Shown: positions 1 to 12,673, numbered from the stretch's first letter. The stretch is 64,000 nucleotides of DNA from Chimonanthus salicifolius (GCA_013350335.1 CM023542.1:1612001-1676000); one strand, 5' to 3'. The notes: a model not told the origin generated them from the letters alone. Translations and numbers: made by a program.

Positions 1-934
1 AACTTTTGTGACTTGAGTTAGATTAGATGGCATTTTATAATAAAATCGAATAAGTTATTGTTGATATGAAAATTTATAAGAAGATTAGTCTATTAAAGCC
101 AATATATTTAAACTACCTAAATAAACAGTTGAAATGAACTATCTTCGTTAATTGTCAAATTGGTAAAAAAAAATTAAGTGAAAATTAATTTCATAATCAT
201 AATATTGATAACCAGTAATTTATTCTAATATAATTATTTTTCCTAATAAATCAATAGAATGTTGAAATTAAACTGTTATAATGACTCATTCATGTCATAT
301 TTTATTTTTTGTTTCTATTGAAAAAACTCTAATATGACTTTTTATACCAAACTAGATATCAAGATTATCCTTTAAAAAGATATTGGGTCTATATAGTTGA
401 TTATATCAGTATAATATGATCGAATGATTTATACTCGTTGAAATTTAAAAGCTAAGATCATTTGGCTTGAATTATCAATTGACGGTGAAACTTTATATAT
501 TTTATATCAATATAATTACTTATCAAATGCATCCAATCATGTGGTGCTGATGATCCATTCAATGGGAGTTCTCATTTTATATACGACCATGTATGGGCCA
601 GTTTTTTTTTTAAGAAACAGGCTGAAATTTCATGGGCTTTAGCCCAGTTTCCTACGGGGTGGGCCCAACATCTTACCTAACCCATAAAGATATGGTTTTC
701 TTCCTCTTCTTCTCTCCATCTTCTACCTATCCACTTCCATTTCCAACGATTTTTCACCCATTTTCTCTTATTTTCAAATCTTTATCCATCTTAATTATGT
801 GGAAGTCGATTTGGGCCTTCGATCTTTGCTTTAGCAAAGCTTCGAGAAGGATTATCATAGAAGAACTTCATTTCAAAATGTATTTTGATGGAAGATCTCA
901 TTTTGCTTTTGCTTTTGCATTTTTGTGATGTATA
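1..934. other. Intergenic sequence, promoter-like stretch near 570-760
   Basis: The stretch is AT-rich and I see no supportable gene. Around 590-665 there are several GGGCC/GCCCA motifs of the site-II type found in plant promoters, followed by a CT-rich run near 690-780 that resembles a 5' leader. The 98-codon open frame downstream is low-complexity and matches no family I know. This may be a relic promoter; that is inference only. Confidence 0.3.
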
Positions 935-1096
935 AAACTTTTGGGTGTTTGGGAGATTTGAATGCTCATCTCTACTAATTTAATGAAATTTGGAGATTTT
1001 CTTGGAAAATGAAGATTCAAGGAGAATGAAGTTGGATTAATGTAATTAAATGTGTTTCGATATAATGGATGGAGATTAATAAACACCTAAAAGTTT
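935..1096. mobile_element. MITE-like element with 16-bp inverted ends
   Basis: The left end AAACTTTTGGGTGTTT (935-950) and the reverse complement of the right end (1081-1096) agree at 15 of 16 positions, and the 162-bp interval has no coding content. I see no clear target-site duplication. It is probably a small non-autonomous DNA transposon, superfamily uncertain. Confidence 0.5.
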
Positions 1097-1137
1097 GACC
1101 CAATCCTATCCAAATTGCTAACTCGAGTGCTATATTA

Positions 1138-1243
1138 AATTTTTGTGCATGAATCAGATTTAGTCAATTCAAGTCAGATCAGTTTTACAAAATTTTTGTG
1201 CATGAATCAGATTTAGTCAATTCAAGTCAGATCAGTTTTACAA
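1138..1243. repeat. Perfect-looking tandem duplication, 53-bp period, two copies
   Basis: The segment starting with the TTTTTGTGCATGAATCAG motif is repeated immediately at a 53-bp offset (GTGCAT at 1145 and 1198) with almost no divergence. This implies a recent local duplication. Confidence 0.85.
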
Positions 1244-2542
1244 AAATTTGACTCGATACAACCCAATTTAATTTGAGTTTTATTTTCTTCCACTCATCCC
1301 GATAATAATGAAAAAAAATGTAAAACTCAACTTGTTGGAAAAACAAAAACTGAAATCTACTCAAAATGGGAGATCAACGTACAAGTGAATTTTGTTTTGT
1401 CAAATTTTTTCAAATCAAACCCAAGTTTAAAAGAGTATCAGCTATAATATATCGGTCTGCAAAACGGCTGAATAATTCTATTCAATAAATTTTTAAATCA
1501 AATTGAAATCATTAATATATTTGATGGTAAATTTGTAGAAATAAAGATTTTAAAATTGGCTGCGTCCAAATTGACTGCTCGATTCCGATTTCTGCGACCA
1601 ATTTCTCTCCCTTTCTCACACGATTCCGTCTAAAATTCAACTAATTCATAGTCGTACCGATTTGGTCCCGATATTTCGTCGAGACTCGAGATAACCCAAT
1701 CACATTTTAAAATACAAAAGTCACATTTCCATATTCCACGGACACGACACAAGTATCGGTAGCAGAATTGCTACGCCCAATTGGGTCAAAATCCGAATGG
1801 ATTCCATGGCTCTTCCGACGGAATGCAGAGTTGCAGACGCCGGAGATATCAGAGATCAGAATACAAGGAAATGCACGTCTCCAATAATGAAGTAGTAAAG
1901 AAATAAAATTTGAAAAAGATCACAAATACATGGAATTTAATTTTCATTTTGATGACAGATGAATACAAACTAAAGTGATAACCATTTCTCGCCTGCAGAC
2001 ATGCATTCATATCTCATAATCACGACGGAGAAACCGGCAATCTGGGATTTTACCCATTTTCTTTTCAATTTTTCTTTAAACAGATCGATTTTCTTTTCAT
2101 TCATTTGAATCAGATAATATCAATTTGTACAGAAAAGTGAGGCAGCAGATCTAAGATCAGATCCAAGCACCCGACTGATCCAAAATCCAACACCATCGTG
2201 GAGCAGATCTAACTTCAACAACATAAACCCAATTTCAATCATATCGCGCTAACGATGAAAAACAAAGGTTGGCAAAAGGGAAAAAAGAGTTGAAAAAAAG
2301 TCACCCATATTCGACCGATCTCATCCCATTCTCAACCTATCCATTCATTTCTTACTTAAGATATCCTCCAATCAGATCAAATTGGAGGAAACCCAGATCA
2401 CCAAATAAGTAAGATTATCAAATGAAAAGAAAAAGTGAAAAAAAAAAAAAGCCAAATCTCCAAGGCTTTTGTTGAAATTAAGCCAGCCGCCTGTGGTGGT
2501 GGTGGTGGGTAGATGAATATCGTAGAGCAATTCGCGTATCTG
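1244..2542. other. Intergenic and probable 3' flank of the ERF gene
   Basis: No coding region is supportable. From about 1550 to 2300 the base composition is more balanced than the surrounding AT-rich sequence. The part nearest 2542 should hold the 3' untranslated region of the minus-strand ERF gene; its poly(A) site cannot be fixed by eye. Confidence 0.3.
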
Positions 2543-3178
2543 TTACAGGCAGAGAGCCGTGCTCTGAAAATCAAAGTCGTCGTCGGTAGCAGGCGGAAGG
2601 TTGAGATCGAACGGCAAGGACTTTCGAAACGATGAGGCGGCGTTGTCGGCGCCAGCACTAGCACCGTCGACTACGGACGAAGACGAGTCGCAATCGCTGT
2701 GGCAATCGTCGGCTGTTGGGGCAGGGTGGTGGGGCCGGTGCCGGCGGGCGACGACCTCTGCCGTAGTGATAGCGGAGATCCTGGGGCCGCTGAAGGACTC
2801 GACCGTGCTGCTGAGGCTGCTGGAGGTGGGGCGCTGGTGGTGGTGGTGGTGTTGGTGGGGGTGGAGGTGCGGATGATTGTGAGGAAGGAAAGGCAGATTG
2901 GGAAAGTGGGAGGGGTAGATGGGGAAATTGGTCTTGGCCTTGGGCCCCCGTAGGGCGAGGGCAGCGGTGTCGTATGCACGGGCGGCGTCCTCGGCCGAAT
3001 CGAAGGTGCCCAGCCAGACTCGGGCCTTTTTCAAGGGGTCTCTGATCTCCGCCGCGTATCTTCCCCATGGCCTCTTCCTGACACCCCTGAAGTGAATTTC
3101 CTTTTCTACCCCTGGCCCCTTCGTCGTCGTCGCTGCCGCTGCCGCCTCTGCTGTCGCTCCTCCTCTCCCTTTCCGCAT
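2543..3178 (-). CDS. AP2/ERF transcription factor with C-terminal EAR repression motif (ERF subgroup VIII type)
   Basis: The intronless gene encodes 211 aa. A single AP2/ERF domain spans about residues 30-86, with [18 protein letters not shown], the RVWLGTF core, and the Ala and Asp of AAEIRD that distinguish ERF-type from DREB-type domains. After it come a His-rich stretch (about 100-115) and a Ser/Asp-rich segment. The EAR motif FDLNLPP lies at residues 190-196, close to the C-terminus. This architecture matches nuclear GCC-box-binding repressors of subgroup VIIIa (AtERF3/4/9-12 relatives). I chose the start at 3178 (MRKGRG) because the in-frame ATG at 3262 would add 28 residues unlike the family's short basic N-terminus. 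The coding region is much more GC-rich than its surroundings. A GA-repeat lies upstream at 3394-3409. No neighbour is functionally linked. Confidence 0.93.
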   Translation of the reverse strand: MRKGRGGATAEAAAAATTTKGPGVEKEIHFRGVRKRPWGRYAAEIRDPLKKARVWLGTFDSAEDAARAYDTAALALRGPKAKTNFPIYPSHFPNLPFLPHNHPHLHPHQHHHHHQRPTSSSLSSTVESFSGPRISAITTAEVVARRHRPHHPAPTADDCHSDCDSSSSVVDGASAGADNAASSFRKSLPFDLNLPPATDDDFDFQSTALCL

Positions 3179-3393
3179 CGCCAGATGGGCGGATCTGACA
3201 AGAAAGAAAGGAAGGAAAGAAGGAGATCTTGGGAGCTTGCTACGGCGAGATGGTATATCCAATATTCAGATCTGAGAGAGGGGAAAACAGAGCGGCGGAG
3301 GTAGTGGTGGAGGTGGTGGAGGAGGAGGGGGGGGAAGGAAGGAAAGAGGGGGTCTTATCGATGGGAAGAGACGGAACGGGATGTGATGGGATC

Positions 3394-3409
3394 CTCTCTC
3401 TCTCTCTCT
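3394..3409. repeat. (CT)n microsatellite in the ERF upstream leader region
   Basis: A CT run reads as GA repeats on the gene strand, about 215 bp upstream of the chosen ERF start. It probably lies in the 5' leader or core promoter. A second short CT run occurs at about 3549-3561. Confidence 0.7.
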
Positions 3410-4725
3410 TCGGAGATGAGATGAGTCTATGTATTCATGTATGTTAAAAATAAATGAATAAAATATAAATAAATAATAAAAAATAAATAAAGAAAAAGAA
3501 AAAAGAGGGAGATGGTATTATGGTAAGGTAAGAAGGAGGGAAGGGCTCTGTCTCTCTCTCTTTTCAGGACGAAATGAGAACCGACCTCAGGCCTTTCTTC
3601 ACGACTGCTTCCCTTTTCTTTTATTAAGAAAGTGAAATGACCAAAACAGGCCCCTCGCTTCGTAATCCACGAAAGCAGTTTCTTTTCTCATTGCCCCCAC
3701 GCGATACTCGGGCCGAATGAATCTATCCTTTCCTCGGGACCATATTGGGGTTCGTTTCCACGAGGAGAGAGCGGGAGAAATTACGCCCACGGTTACTAAT
3801 TCATTCAAATTGAGAATTAGTACCAACATTAATATTTAAATCTTATTTAATAAAATTTATAGAGAATAGTTATATACTAACCATAATCATTTTATTATTT
3901 TAATAATAATAACTTTAGAGAAAAAAAAGAGGAATAAACATTTTTAGCTATATCAAGCATAAATTCAAAAAACTTGTATCTGTTTTATATGATATTATGG
4001 ATAGATTATTCTTCAATGATGTCATCTAATAAATGTGAGTTCATATACATGTTCATATGATCCTCTCCCATTCAAAGAAATGATTTGTCAAAATAATGAG
4101 GCATTTATTCCGTTGATGCAAGCGTATCTGAAATCACCAAATGCTTTGGAGTTCTTCTATTCAATTTTTTTTCTTGTTTCTGGATATTTCGTTGTTACAC
4201 ATCTTGTCTTTGTTTTCTTTATCAAAGTCTATTTTTGTCCGTTTCCAACTAAAGAATAAAAAAAATATACTTTTCTCCTATTTTTCATATCCATTATTTC
4301 TTTATTTTTATAGTTTTTCACCAATGATTACCAAATAAGATATAAAAGTATCACCGTGCAATTAGAATTCTTTACTAAACTTTCTCCTCATCCAAACACA
4401 AGCCAAAGGTGGAAGTTAGCCAAACGGATGAAGTTGAGACCATAATCATAGCCCACCTACATTAAGTGCAAGGTTACCATTTTTTTACTCAACTCAATTT
4501 TTGACCCTCTTCCAATTTGTTATGATTCAACTCATTTTTAATATCCCAGCCTCGGGGTCATGGGTCGACTAATGTAATTGAATTGATATATATTGTATCG
4601 GTAACATTACATAAAAAATACATCTATAAAACAACTCCTCATCACTAAAACATGACCCTCATAGAGAATAAGTTTTCAAAAATTGTCAAATAAACATAAA
4701 AAATAAGGAGTTTGTGTCTTTTAGT
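3410..4725. other. ERF upstream region, then AT-rich intergenic sequence
   Basis: The first 400 bp should contain the ERF promoter (minus orientation). An AT-rich tract at 3440-3490 could supply a TATA element, but none stands out as canonical. From 3830 to 4725 the sequence is AT-rich with only short meaningless open frames. Confidence 0.3.
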
Positions 4726-5193
4726 CAGTGTTATCAGAATCGGACCGAACCGGGTCGAACCGACGGTTCAACAGTGACCGCGGGATTTACGGTTCAGGTC
4801 CATGTAAAAAATCGACTTTGGGTCAAACCGCATAAAATTGGTCAAACTCGCAGTTTTATGCGGTTTTGACACAAAAACCTCGAACCTCGGTTCAGAAATT
4901 TGAAATCTTTTTTCATTTTTTTTATTTTCCCCTTAAAAAATGTGTATATTTGAAATATAAATGTTTATTACTATTTATATCCCATATATTTCACCATTTT
5001 GGTATATTACTCAGAGTTTGAATGTTATTTTTAATATTTATATTAATGTTACTGGTAAAATATGTCTTACTTAATATTATATATAATATTTATACTATTT
5101 TAATACTTGACCGGTTTTGACCGCGGTCGAACCCATTTGAACCCTAACTTCCTTGAAGACGGTTCATTAGACGGTCCTGTTCTGATAACATTG
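4726..5193. mobile_element. Non-autonomous hAT-type element, 468 bp, with 8-bp target-site duplication
   Basis: The element begins CAGTGTTATCAGAA and ends TTCTGATAACATTG, so its termini are inverted repeats (CAGTG/CAATG, as in hAT). It is flanked by CTTTTAGT (4718-4725) and CTCTTAGT (5194-5201), an 8-bp duplication with one mismatch. The interior has GGACCG/CGAACC-rich arms around an AT-rich core and codes for nothing. The same kind of terminus recurs at 42141, 43166 and 50167. Confidence 0.85.
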
Positions 5194-5330
5194 CTCTTAG
5201 TATATAAAATGTCAAGTTAGATAAAACATGATCCTAACTTAAACCAAATTAAAAATAGGTTAAATTTATTTTTATCTGGACCAAACCCATACTTTTAGTT
5301 GTTGGGTAACCTTAAAATACTTTGAGCCTA

Positions 5331-5418
5331 GTCAATTAGGTCCAAATTAGCCCTAACCCAAATTACAATGCCTTGTCAATCAGGTCCAAATTAGCCCTAA
5401 CCCAAATTACAATGCTAT
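5331..5418. repeat. Tandem duplication, 44-bp period, two copies
   Basis: The unit beginning GTCAATTAGGTCCAAATTAG at 5331 is repeated from 5375 with one or two changes. Confidence 0.85.
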
Positions 5419-6203
5419 GCATATATATCAAACTGAAGTCATGCATCACCATTTACCACTCAACAATAGAGAGTTCACCTTTGTGTCCTTGACTATTACA
5501 CTACAGGAAAAAAAAAAACTCAAATTTCAATTTTGTGGACCTTATTACTGAAAAAAGGAAACTTGTTTTAGCTTAATACATCTTGGTATTTATAAGGATT
5601 TTACAAACACACACATTATAGTTGAAATGCAACTAGAATGGGTCACACTTGATCCTTTTTCTTTTTTTAACTTTTTTTGGAGCTCAACAAAAACTAATTA
5701 ATGGGATTGAAAATCACTTGATTAACTATAATTCGACTAAATTTATATATAAAACTTGATCTAAATTTTCTATCTTTGAAATCCTAAATCCCAAGACATA
5801 AGATGCTTTTTCAAGTATTACATTCAAAATCTGGAATTACCCAAGACTTTTTTTTAATTATTCAATTCAAAGTATTACACATAATGGTTTCGTTTATTTA
5901 CCTCATAACCTAATTCAAGCATTATATTATAATAAAAAGAAAAATATAAATGTTAAACGGATTATGTTAGTCTATATAAGGATTCCTTTGATAGTTAGGA
6001 TTTCTCAAGATTTGAGACTCTGATTTCAACTGAAAAATACCAATGTTAAAGTGATTATGTTATTCTAAAATATACTTTTTGATATATTCCAATACTATCA
6101 CTAAAATGACATTAAATTATTATTTTTTGTTTATTTTCATCATCACCTATACTTCCTCAGGAATTATCATAGGATATTTTCTCAACACTTTGTCAAATTT
6201 TAC
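5419..6203. other. AT-rich intergenic sequence
   Basis: I see no gene, RNA or clear repeat boundary in this stretch. Confidence 0.4.
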
Positions 6204-6418
6204 TGTTGGAATATATTTAGGATATTAGAATAATTAGTAGAATTATTGTGTAATTAGAATTCTAAGTTTGGGTTTATCTCTAATTTAGAAATGTATTTGG
6301 TTTAGAATTAGGTTAAGAGTTTGAATTTGATTGTGATACATCTAGGGTCGGCTAGAGACTATATATACATGTAATAGTATAGATATTGAATTAATATACA
6401 ATTTATTTACTTTCTACA
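6204..6418. mobile_element. Short Copia-like solo LTR
   Basis: The 215-bp segment starts TGTTGGAATATATT and ends CTTTCTACA, giving TG...CA termini. It contains a TATATATA box near 6361 and a poly(A)-signal-like AATACAA region near 6393. The flanks TTTAC (6199-6203) and TTCAC (6419-6423) match at four of five bases, as expected of an aged 5-bp target duplication. No internal domain is present, so I read it as a solo LTR. Confidence 0.6.
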
Positions 6419-6570
6419 TTCACAAGGATAAATTATTTATGAAAATTGTTTCCTTGTAAATAAGATAAGCAATATGTGGTCTATTTTGATTCTTAAAGAT
6501 GAATTAATTAAAAAGATTTATATTTAAATTAGATATGAACATATCAAAAAGTATATTTTAGAAGTAAATT

Positions 6571-6610
6571 ATAAAAGGCTTCCAACTTATATAAAAGGCT
6601 TCCAACTTAA
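6571..6610. repeat. 20-bp tandem duplication
   Basis: ATAAAAGGCTTCCAACTTAT at 6571 is repeated at 6591. Confidence 0.8.
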
Positions 6611-7054
6611 AATTTACTAAAATCTATACTACAGTTATATAATTTACACTCAAAGATTTTTGAAGATGAGGAGAAAGTCTCTGTTTTTAGAAGTAGAACT
6701 GGAGAGGAAGAAGAAAGATAGTAACTTATGAATTTTATTTTATGTACATTGTTTTAATCTAATCATATATTTCTTATTCATAAAACTTGTTTATGTGTAC
6801 TAATCATGAAAATGGGTAATGATAGAAAGGTGTTTGTAACTGAGCTAAGGAGAGAAATGTGAGGAATGCACACACCAAAAAAAAAACAGAGAGGTGAAGA
6901 TATGGAAAGACTAACAAGTCCTAAGTCTATGTATTGCGAAGCAAAAGAATGTATAAAAAGAGAAAGAAGACATAGAACTATGCAAACAAAGTTGATTTCC
7001 ATTTAATGAGAAAAGAATACAAGAGACTCAAAATTATAAAGTAAGATTTCCTTC

Positions 7055-7212
7055 TTTTTTTTTGAATTTATGTGTGGAAAACCATAGGATACTCAGAGTA
7101 AAACTTCTATGGATGAGCTCACTACCCCTAAGGCACACAAAGTTAGGCCATGAAGGTTCAAATCTGCAGCCTCCTGCTTTCTGAGGCAGGAAGCAACCAG
7201 TTGAGCTCTTCA
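7055..7212 (-). mobile_element. tRNA-derived SINE, minus orientation
   Basis: On the minus strand the segment has an A-box-like GAGCTCAACTGG near its 5' end and a degenerate B box (AGATTTGAACC). It finishes with a 3' end containing CACATAAATTC and a poly(A) tail, seen as a T run at 7055-7063. The same layout recurs at least nine times in this window. Confidence 0.7.
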
Positions 7213-7564
7213 AAGTAATAACTATCTAACTTTTTGTAATAAAAGTCTCTATCTCATAACTCTCTACCCAAAATTAACCTAATTTCAGTATAAGACGTTC
7301 AAAATCCATATAATGCACTATTGTCTTCAATTTATCGAGTTCATTGAAGAGGAAAAGCTTTTGGAACTAAGCAAATACGATGACATATGGTAGGATGTTT
7401 GTTTAATCGTTGCTATCTAACATGAGGCCATTGGTTGATGCAAAGTGGATGCTCTTGCTTAAATGTTATTGGCTAAAACAATTTACTCATGTAATACAAT
7501 AGTTATGATTGGCTACAAAGAGCTAGAGTTGAAACTAATTTTAAAAGCAATGCAAATTGTCCTT

Positions 7565-10500
7565 TGGTCACGGTCCGACCCAATGGACACGTGAGAAATA
7601 ATAATAATAATATATATATATATATATTTAACTCTGAAGCATACACAACTCATAGTCCAAACACGTGACACCTACACGTGTTGCGAGATTCCTACGGATC
7701 CCAACACTTATTGGACCCTTGATTTGATCGAATTGAATTATCAGCTGCGTTTGTATTCCAATGGAGATCAGATCCTGCATAGTTCTCAATTCATTTATTT
7801 CATGGCACTAACCCCGTGCTATTCATAATGTCACATCAAGACATTCTAATTACCCTATTGTGGGCTTCATCAATAGAATAAATCTTATCTATCATGGGTC
7901 TAGCCAATCATGGGTCTATATCAACCATGGGAATACCGTCAACTATGGGGTCAATGTCACACATGGGATAAACCTCAACCATGGGACTTATACCCGAACA
8001 TAAATAAATCCCTCCTCGGGGACATTACTCTAAATATGGGTCCAATCCTCTATGGAATCAATGCCCTCCGTGAGAATATCTATCCATGGTATACAATACC
8101 ATCCATGAAAAAATTATATCTATCCATAGAACTGTAACGTCCACCATGAGACCAATACGTCTACCATGGGACCACTATATTTATCATGGAGTCAATATGT
8201 CCACCATATAATCAATATCTAGGCACGACTCCAATATGTCTACCATGGGAACAACATCCATGAGATTCATCATCCATCCCTGGTAACTGTCCATCAGTGA
8301 GTATCATCTATCCATGGGTAATAACCATCCATAAATATAATCACTCCATATAATCCATCCATGGGCATAACTCATACATTCGTAGAACCAATATGTCTAT
8401 AATAGGACTAACAGGTCTAACATAAGACCAATACGTCTATTATGGGACCAACATGTCCACCTTAATACTAGTATGTCTACCATGAGACCAACATGTCTAA
8501 CATAAGACCAATACATTTACTATGAGACCAACATGTCCACCATAATACCAATACGTTTACCATGAGACCAACATGTCTAACATAAGACCGATATGTCTAC
8601 CATGGGACCAACAGGTCTACCCTAAGACCAACATCCAAGCACCACCATGGGAACCATCATCCATGGGTAAACACATCCATCTTTGGTAACACTCTATTAT
8701 TGAGTATCATCTATCCTATGGGTAATAATTATCTATGAATATATCCCTCCATAGGTATAATCCATCATGGGCATAACTAATCCAGGGGCACATCATCTAC
8801 CATGAGATCTTATATCCGTAATAACAATACTTGAATGAATCACTACGTGACTGTGGCAACAATATCAAATTATCATATCATATCATAAATATACCACGAC
8901 CCCTAGCAAGACTTAGGGCCTATGACTTACTAAGCAGGGAGACCCACGACTAGCGGTAGAACCATGACTAACGTGATCAACTCTACCTCGCTCTACATCA
9001 CTTCACCTCATGGGTGATTCAGTCAAACTCTAAGGCAGTCGGACCGTGTCTAACGAAGCTAACACCACCCCCATGGGGTAAAATATTATCTAGTTCTATG
9101 CATCAACGCACATCAACTGTGCTAAATAGTCGTGAGAGTGCCCTCCAGCGTGTAGCATGTGAGGGACCTACTCCTCAACTGAAACGCTACAGGACTAAGT
9201 CTCCGTAGTCGACCCCACCATCCCGAATATCTCTCTGGGATGATCAATCAACCATCATAATCACGTGAGGGACGTACCCATACCACGTCTAAATATCAAG
9301 TGACCAAGTCACATATACATCTCAATGCCACAATCTTCGTATGTTCATATCGAGGCTCCCACCGTCTTATGGCTACTCTAGGTCTTACTCATGTAATCTA
9401 TATACTTATCTCATCATTTTAACTATACAAAGGTGAGACACAATGATCTACTGATCGGACAGTTCCTTTTTCAACGGACTGAGACATAACGTTATCAATA
9501 TCACGTGACAGACACACCCATACCACGTCGCAATCATCAATATCACGTGAGGGACGCACCCATACCACGCCTCAATCATCAATATCACGTGAGGGACACA
9601 TCCATACCACGTCTCAATATAATCATCATGTGAGGGACGTACCCATACCACGTCTTAATATAATCAAGTGACCTAGCCACATACGCCTCAATGCCAAAGT
9701 CCTCATCTACCCATCTTAAGAATTTTCATAGTTATTTAGCCACTATAGGTTTTACTCTAGTAATAAACATATATGTCTCATCATATAAGGACTCCTAAGG
9801 CATCATAACCTCTTCGGGCCGCCTTTGAGGGATCCAACATGTAGCATTAGGGTCTATATTAGAGAAGGTATATCCCAGCAATCCCTTTCTACCCTTCACA
9901 TTTGCTCAACATCTTACATCATCCTTAATATAAATGGATGACACAATGCATCTTTTGATAGAGATGAGGCACAATGCTCTCAGTTGCCTACGTACCACAT
10001 AGTGGATTAGATCAACCGTAGTTAATTATTTTCATATTTGGGTTGACATTGGAGAGTGGTCATACTTTTTACTTTGGAAAAATCAAACAAGGCTTTCCTA
10101 CCATTTACATTACATTACATGCATTCTCAATCATGCTAACTCATCCACATTGAAGAACAAGTTAACCCCCCTTGGGTTCTAAGATACTTGACCTTAACTC
10201 ACCCATATCACTTAGTCTAACCCTTTACCAAGTTCCTCTTCAAATCATGAAAATTCATTCTACTCATAGTTAGGTGGATCCACTACAATCATTATCAACA
10301 TAGGTACTCACTAGTGATGTACGCATCATCACATAATCCAAGCATTGCATTAAAATACATCCATCATGCTTATCATATGAGTTACCCATTTAAGAATTCC
10401 AATCACAATCATGACAATTCATTTGATACATACATTACTCATAATCATACACAAGTATGGGAAGTTATCAAGGCCCTACATTACACATCTTGGGCAATCT

Positions 10501-10919
10501 TGATTTATCATACATTCTATCATACTTTAACACATCACAAATCTATGAATTCTCAATTATAGTAAACATCTAATCATAGGGAACTTGGGAAACTGATACA
10601 TATGTATCTGTACAATATATTCACATCAATCACACATAGGCATAAAGAGGTCAAACCATAACCTTATCCAACTATGCATTGGAATGTGCACAAGGCAACA
10701 TTCACTCAAACATATTATCACACACCTTGTGAGCATGGAATTTTACAAATATTCTCAATGCTCTAAGTGTATGGCATTCTCCAATTTACCCAATGTTATC
10801 AAACTCGAATTGTATCCAAATTAGTCTAAGAGTGTGAATCGTGAATTGTAAATCATAAAATCGTACGATTCATATATTCTCTTATTCCCATAACTATTTT
10901 GTTGACCTGGGTCATTACA
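7565..10919 (-). mobile_element. Possible large Gypsy-type solo LTR, minus orientation
   Basis: Read on the minus strand, the block begins TGTAATGACCCAGGTCAAC at 10919, a typical start for plant Gypsy LTRs, and could end CGTGACCA at 7565. CCTT flanks both ends (7561-7564 and 10920-10923), a short possible target duplication. The interior has no coding frames. It is filled with degenerate CATGGGACCAATATGTCTAC-like motifs (about 7890-8830) and a 42-bp minisatellite. The right end is more convincing than the left, and no second LTR or internal domain is visible. Confidence 0.4.
9501..9668. repeat. Minisatellite, 42-bp period, four copies
   Basis: Units starting TCACGTGA(G)GGACG...CCCATACCACGTC begin at 9501, 9543, 9585 and 9626, with a separated fifth copy near 9261. 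Each unit carries an ACGT core (CACGTG or a variant). Its reverse translation gives a repetitive frame that looks like a protein but is not. Confidence 0.85.
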
Positions 10920-12673
10920 CCTTTACCACCTAGAACTAATTTCAACAAACGCCTTCATTTAATGTCATGTGTCTTTGGATAATTCATGAGAATATTTGTT
11001 GTTAGAGAAGAATTCGTTCCGGAAGATGTCCACGTGGAAGTTTCTTACTGAGCCACCATGTTGTTTTGTTACGTGGAGTGAGTTGCTCATCAACCATCGA
11101 ACAACTCCATCTCTTGGAAACTCTTTAGAATCTACTACATGTTGAAAGACAACTCATCCATATGGAGTAGCCACCTCAAGCAACAAATCTTCACTAGACA
11201 TCCATCGATTTCCATATGTTGTCTTATGTGAAATGACAAAAAGTCTAATATCGGTTAATTTGAATAATCAATGACTTCATATAATACTTAAGCACTGTTG
11301 TCTCAACGACTAGCTTTTAGTCTAAACTTGTTTATATCGAAATTAAACCCCTTGCTCCCCCCTTCCCCACCTCCACTTTATGCTACCTAACCTTTTTTGT
11401 TGCTCATCCCCTATAATGTCTTCCACTCCCACTACTTAGGGCAATATAGGACTTTTTAGTCTAGGGTTCATTCAATCCTTCCCAATCCTCTTACAACAAT
11501 ACTTAATGTTAACACCTAATTTATGTATATAGATTAGATTATAATAGTTTAAAGTAAATTATGATTGTATACTTACATATTATATGTTGTTGACTTGTCA
11601 TTCCTTTTGCCATGCAATGAAAACCATTATACATTGAGCTAACTATAGGATTGACATGAACAAATTCCTACCCATCAACCAATTAGCTACCTATCCCTGT
11701 CCCCCCTTCCACACCCCTTTTAAAATAAATAGGTTGGATTTTTCAAAACCCATCTACTCATTTATTTAAACCGGTCACCCATTTATATGACCCAACTCAA
11801 ACCGGTGTAGACCATTTATCCATTTAGACATTTAGAAAGTCATAAAAAATTTTAAACAAAAATACTTACAAATTCATAAATGTATAAAAATGTGGAAAAT
11901 TATAGATTTTAAACCCCCACAAAATCTATATTCCAACACAAGAATTTTACAATATTAGTCACAATAAAACCGTTTAAAGTTCTGTAAGCCAATCTAAATA
12001 TGTCACATAACCATTTGTAGAGTAATATATAAATAAATTGTGTAGCCTAGATTTCAAAATTAATGGATTTAGTGAAAATTTCAGCCTAGGCTCTAAGATT
12101 AGGATTCTCATACTGCATTTGGATGAGAGATAAATTTGCAAGGGTTATCCTTGACCAGGGGTTATCCTCGACCAAGAGTTACTCTTATGAATATCCTTTA
12201 CTGCAAAATAGTTTTCAAATGTGAGATTGAAGGAATAAAATCTAGACATTTTACTCTTACCCTTTAATTACCAAATGGGGGTAAACGATGATTACCCTCG
12301 TTTACCATCCATTACCGGTAAAAGCAAGATCAAATTCACTGATTGGAAAAACTAAACAAGGCCTAAATCTTACTTATATAGGAATTTGCACTCTAGAAAT
12401 CTTCACATGCGAAGGTTCAACGATGGTATTCTAGAATTTGAAATTGTAAAAAAATAAATAATTCAAAATTAGATTAAAAAAACACTAAATAGCATAAACT
12501 CAATTCATCTTGCAGGAGAAACCTAAAACTTGGAATTAACTTCAACTCAAACATGCTATAGGCGACCATGGCCACTACTCATAACATGTCTTTTCCACTC
12601 GACACGTGGCATGCTAACATCATTGTAACATAATTAAATAAAATAGAAAAAAAAAAAAAGCCAGCCATCGTAA
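10920..12673. other. Intergenic sequence
   Basis: I see no gene. Mixed-composition sequence to about 11400 is followed by AT-rich sequence. Near 12110-12330 there is a segment with GGTTATCC/GGGTAA motifs and a TTTGGATGAG end that may be another degraded DNA transposon; its boundaries are not clear. Confidence 0.3.

Noticed and set aside
632..928. 98-residue frame near the left edge
   Set aside because: Pro/Phe/Ser-rich translation of CT-rich sequence ending in an Ala-Phe repeat; no homology recognised.
2601..3068. Several frames on both strands overlapping the ERF gene
   Set aside because: They are shadows caused by the GC-rich, His/Ser-coding sequence of the ERF gene.
3179..3262. N-terminal 28-residue extension of the ERF protein from the upstream in-frame ATG
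   Set aside because: The extension is unlike ERF subgroup VIII N-termini and lies in purine/pyrimidine-rich leader-like sequence; the ATG at 3178 fits better.
7900..8830. CRISPR-like array suggested by spaced CATGGGACCAA motifs
   Set aside because: Units are degenerate with irregular spacing and no constant repeat/spacer lengths, in a plant genome; it is a decayed minisatellite.
9448..9651. Minus-strand frame with repeated WYGCVPHVILMI
   Set aside because: It is the translation of the 42-bp minisatellite (a multiple of three, so the frame stays open); there is no start context or family match.
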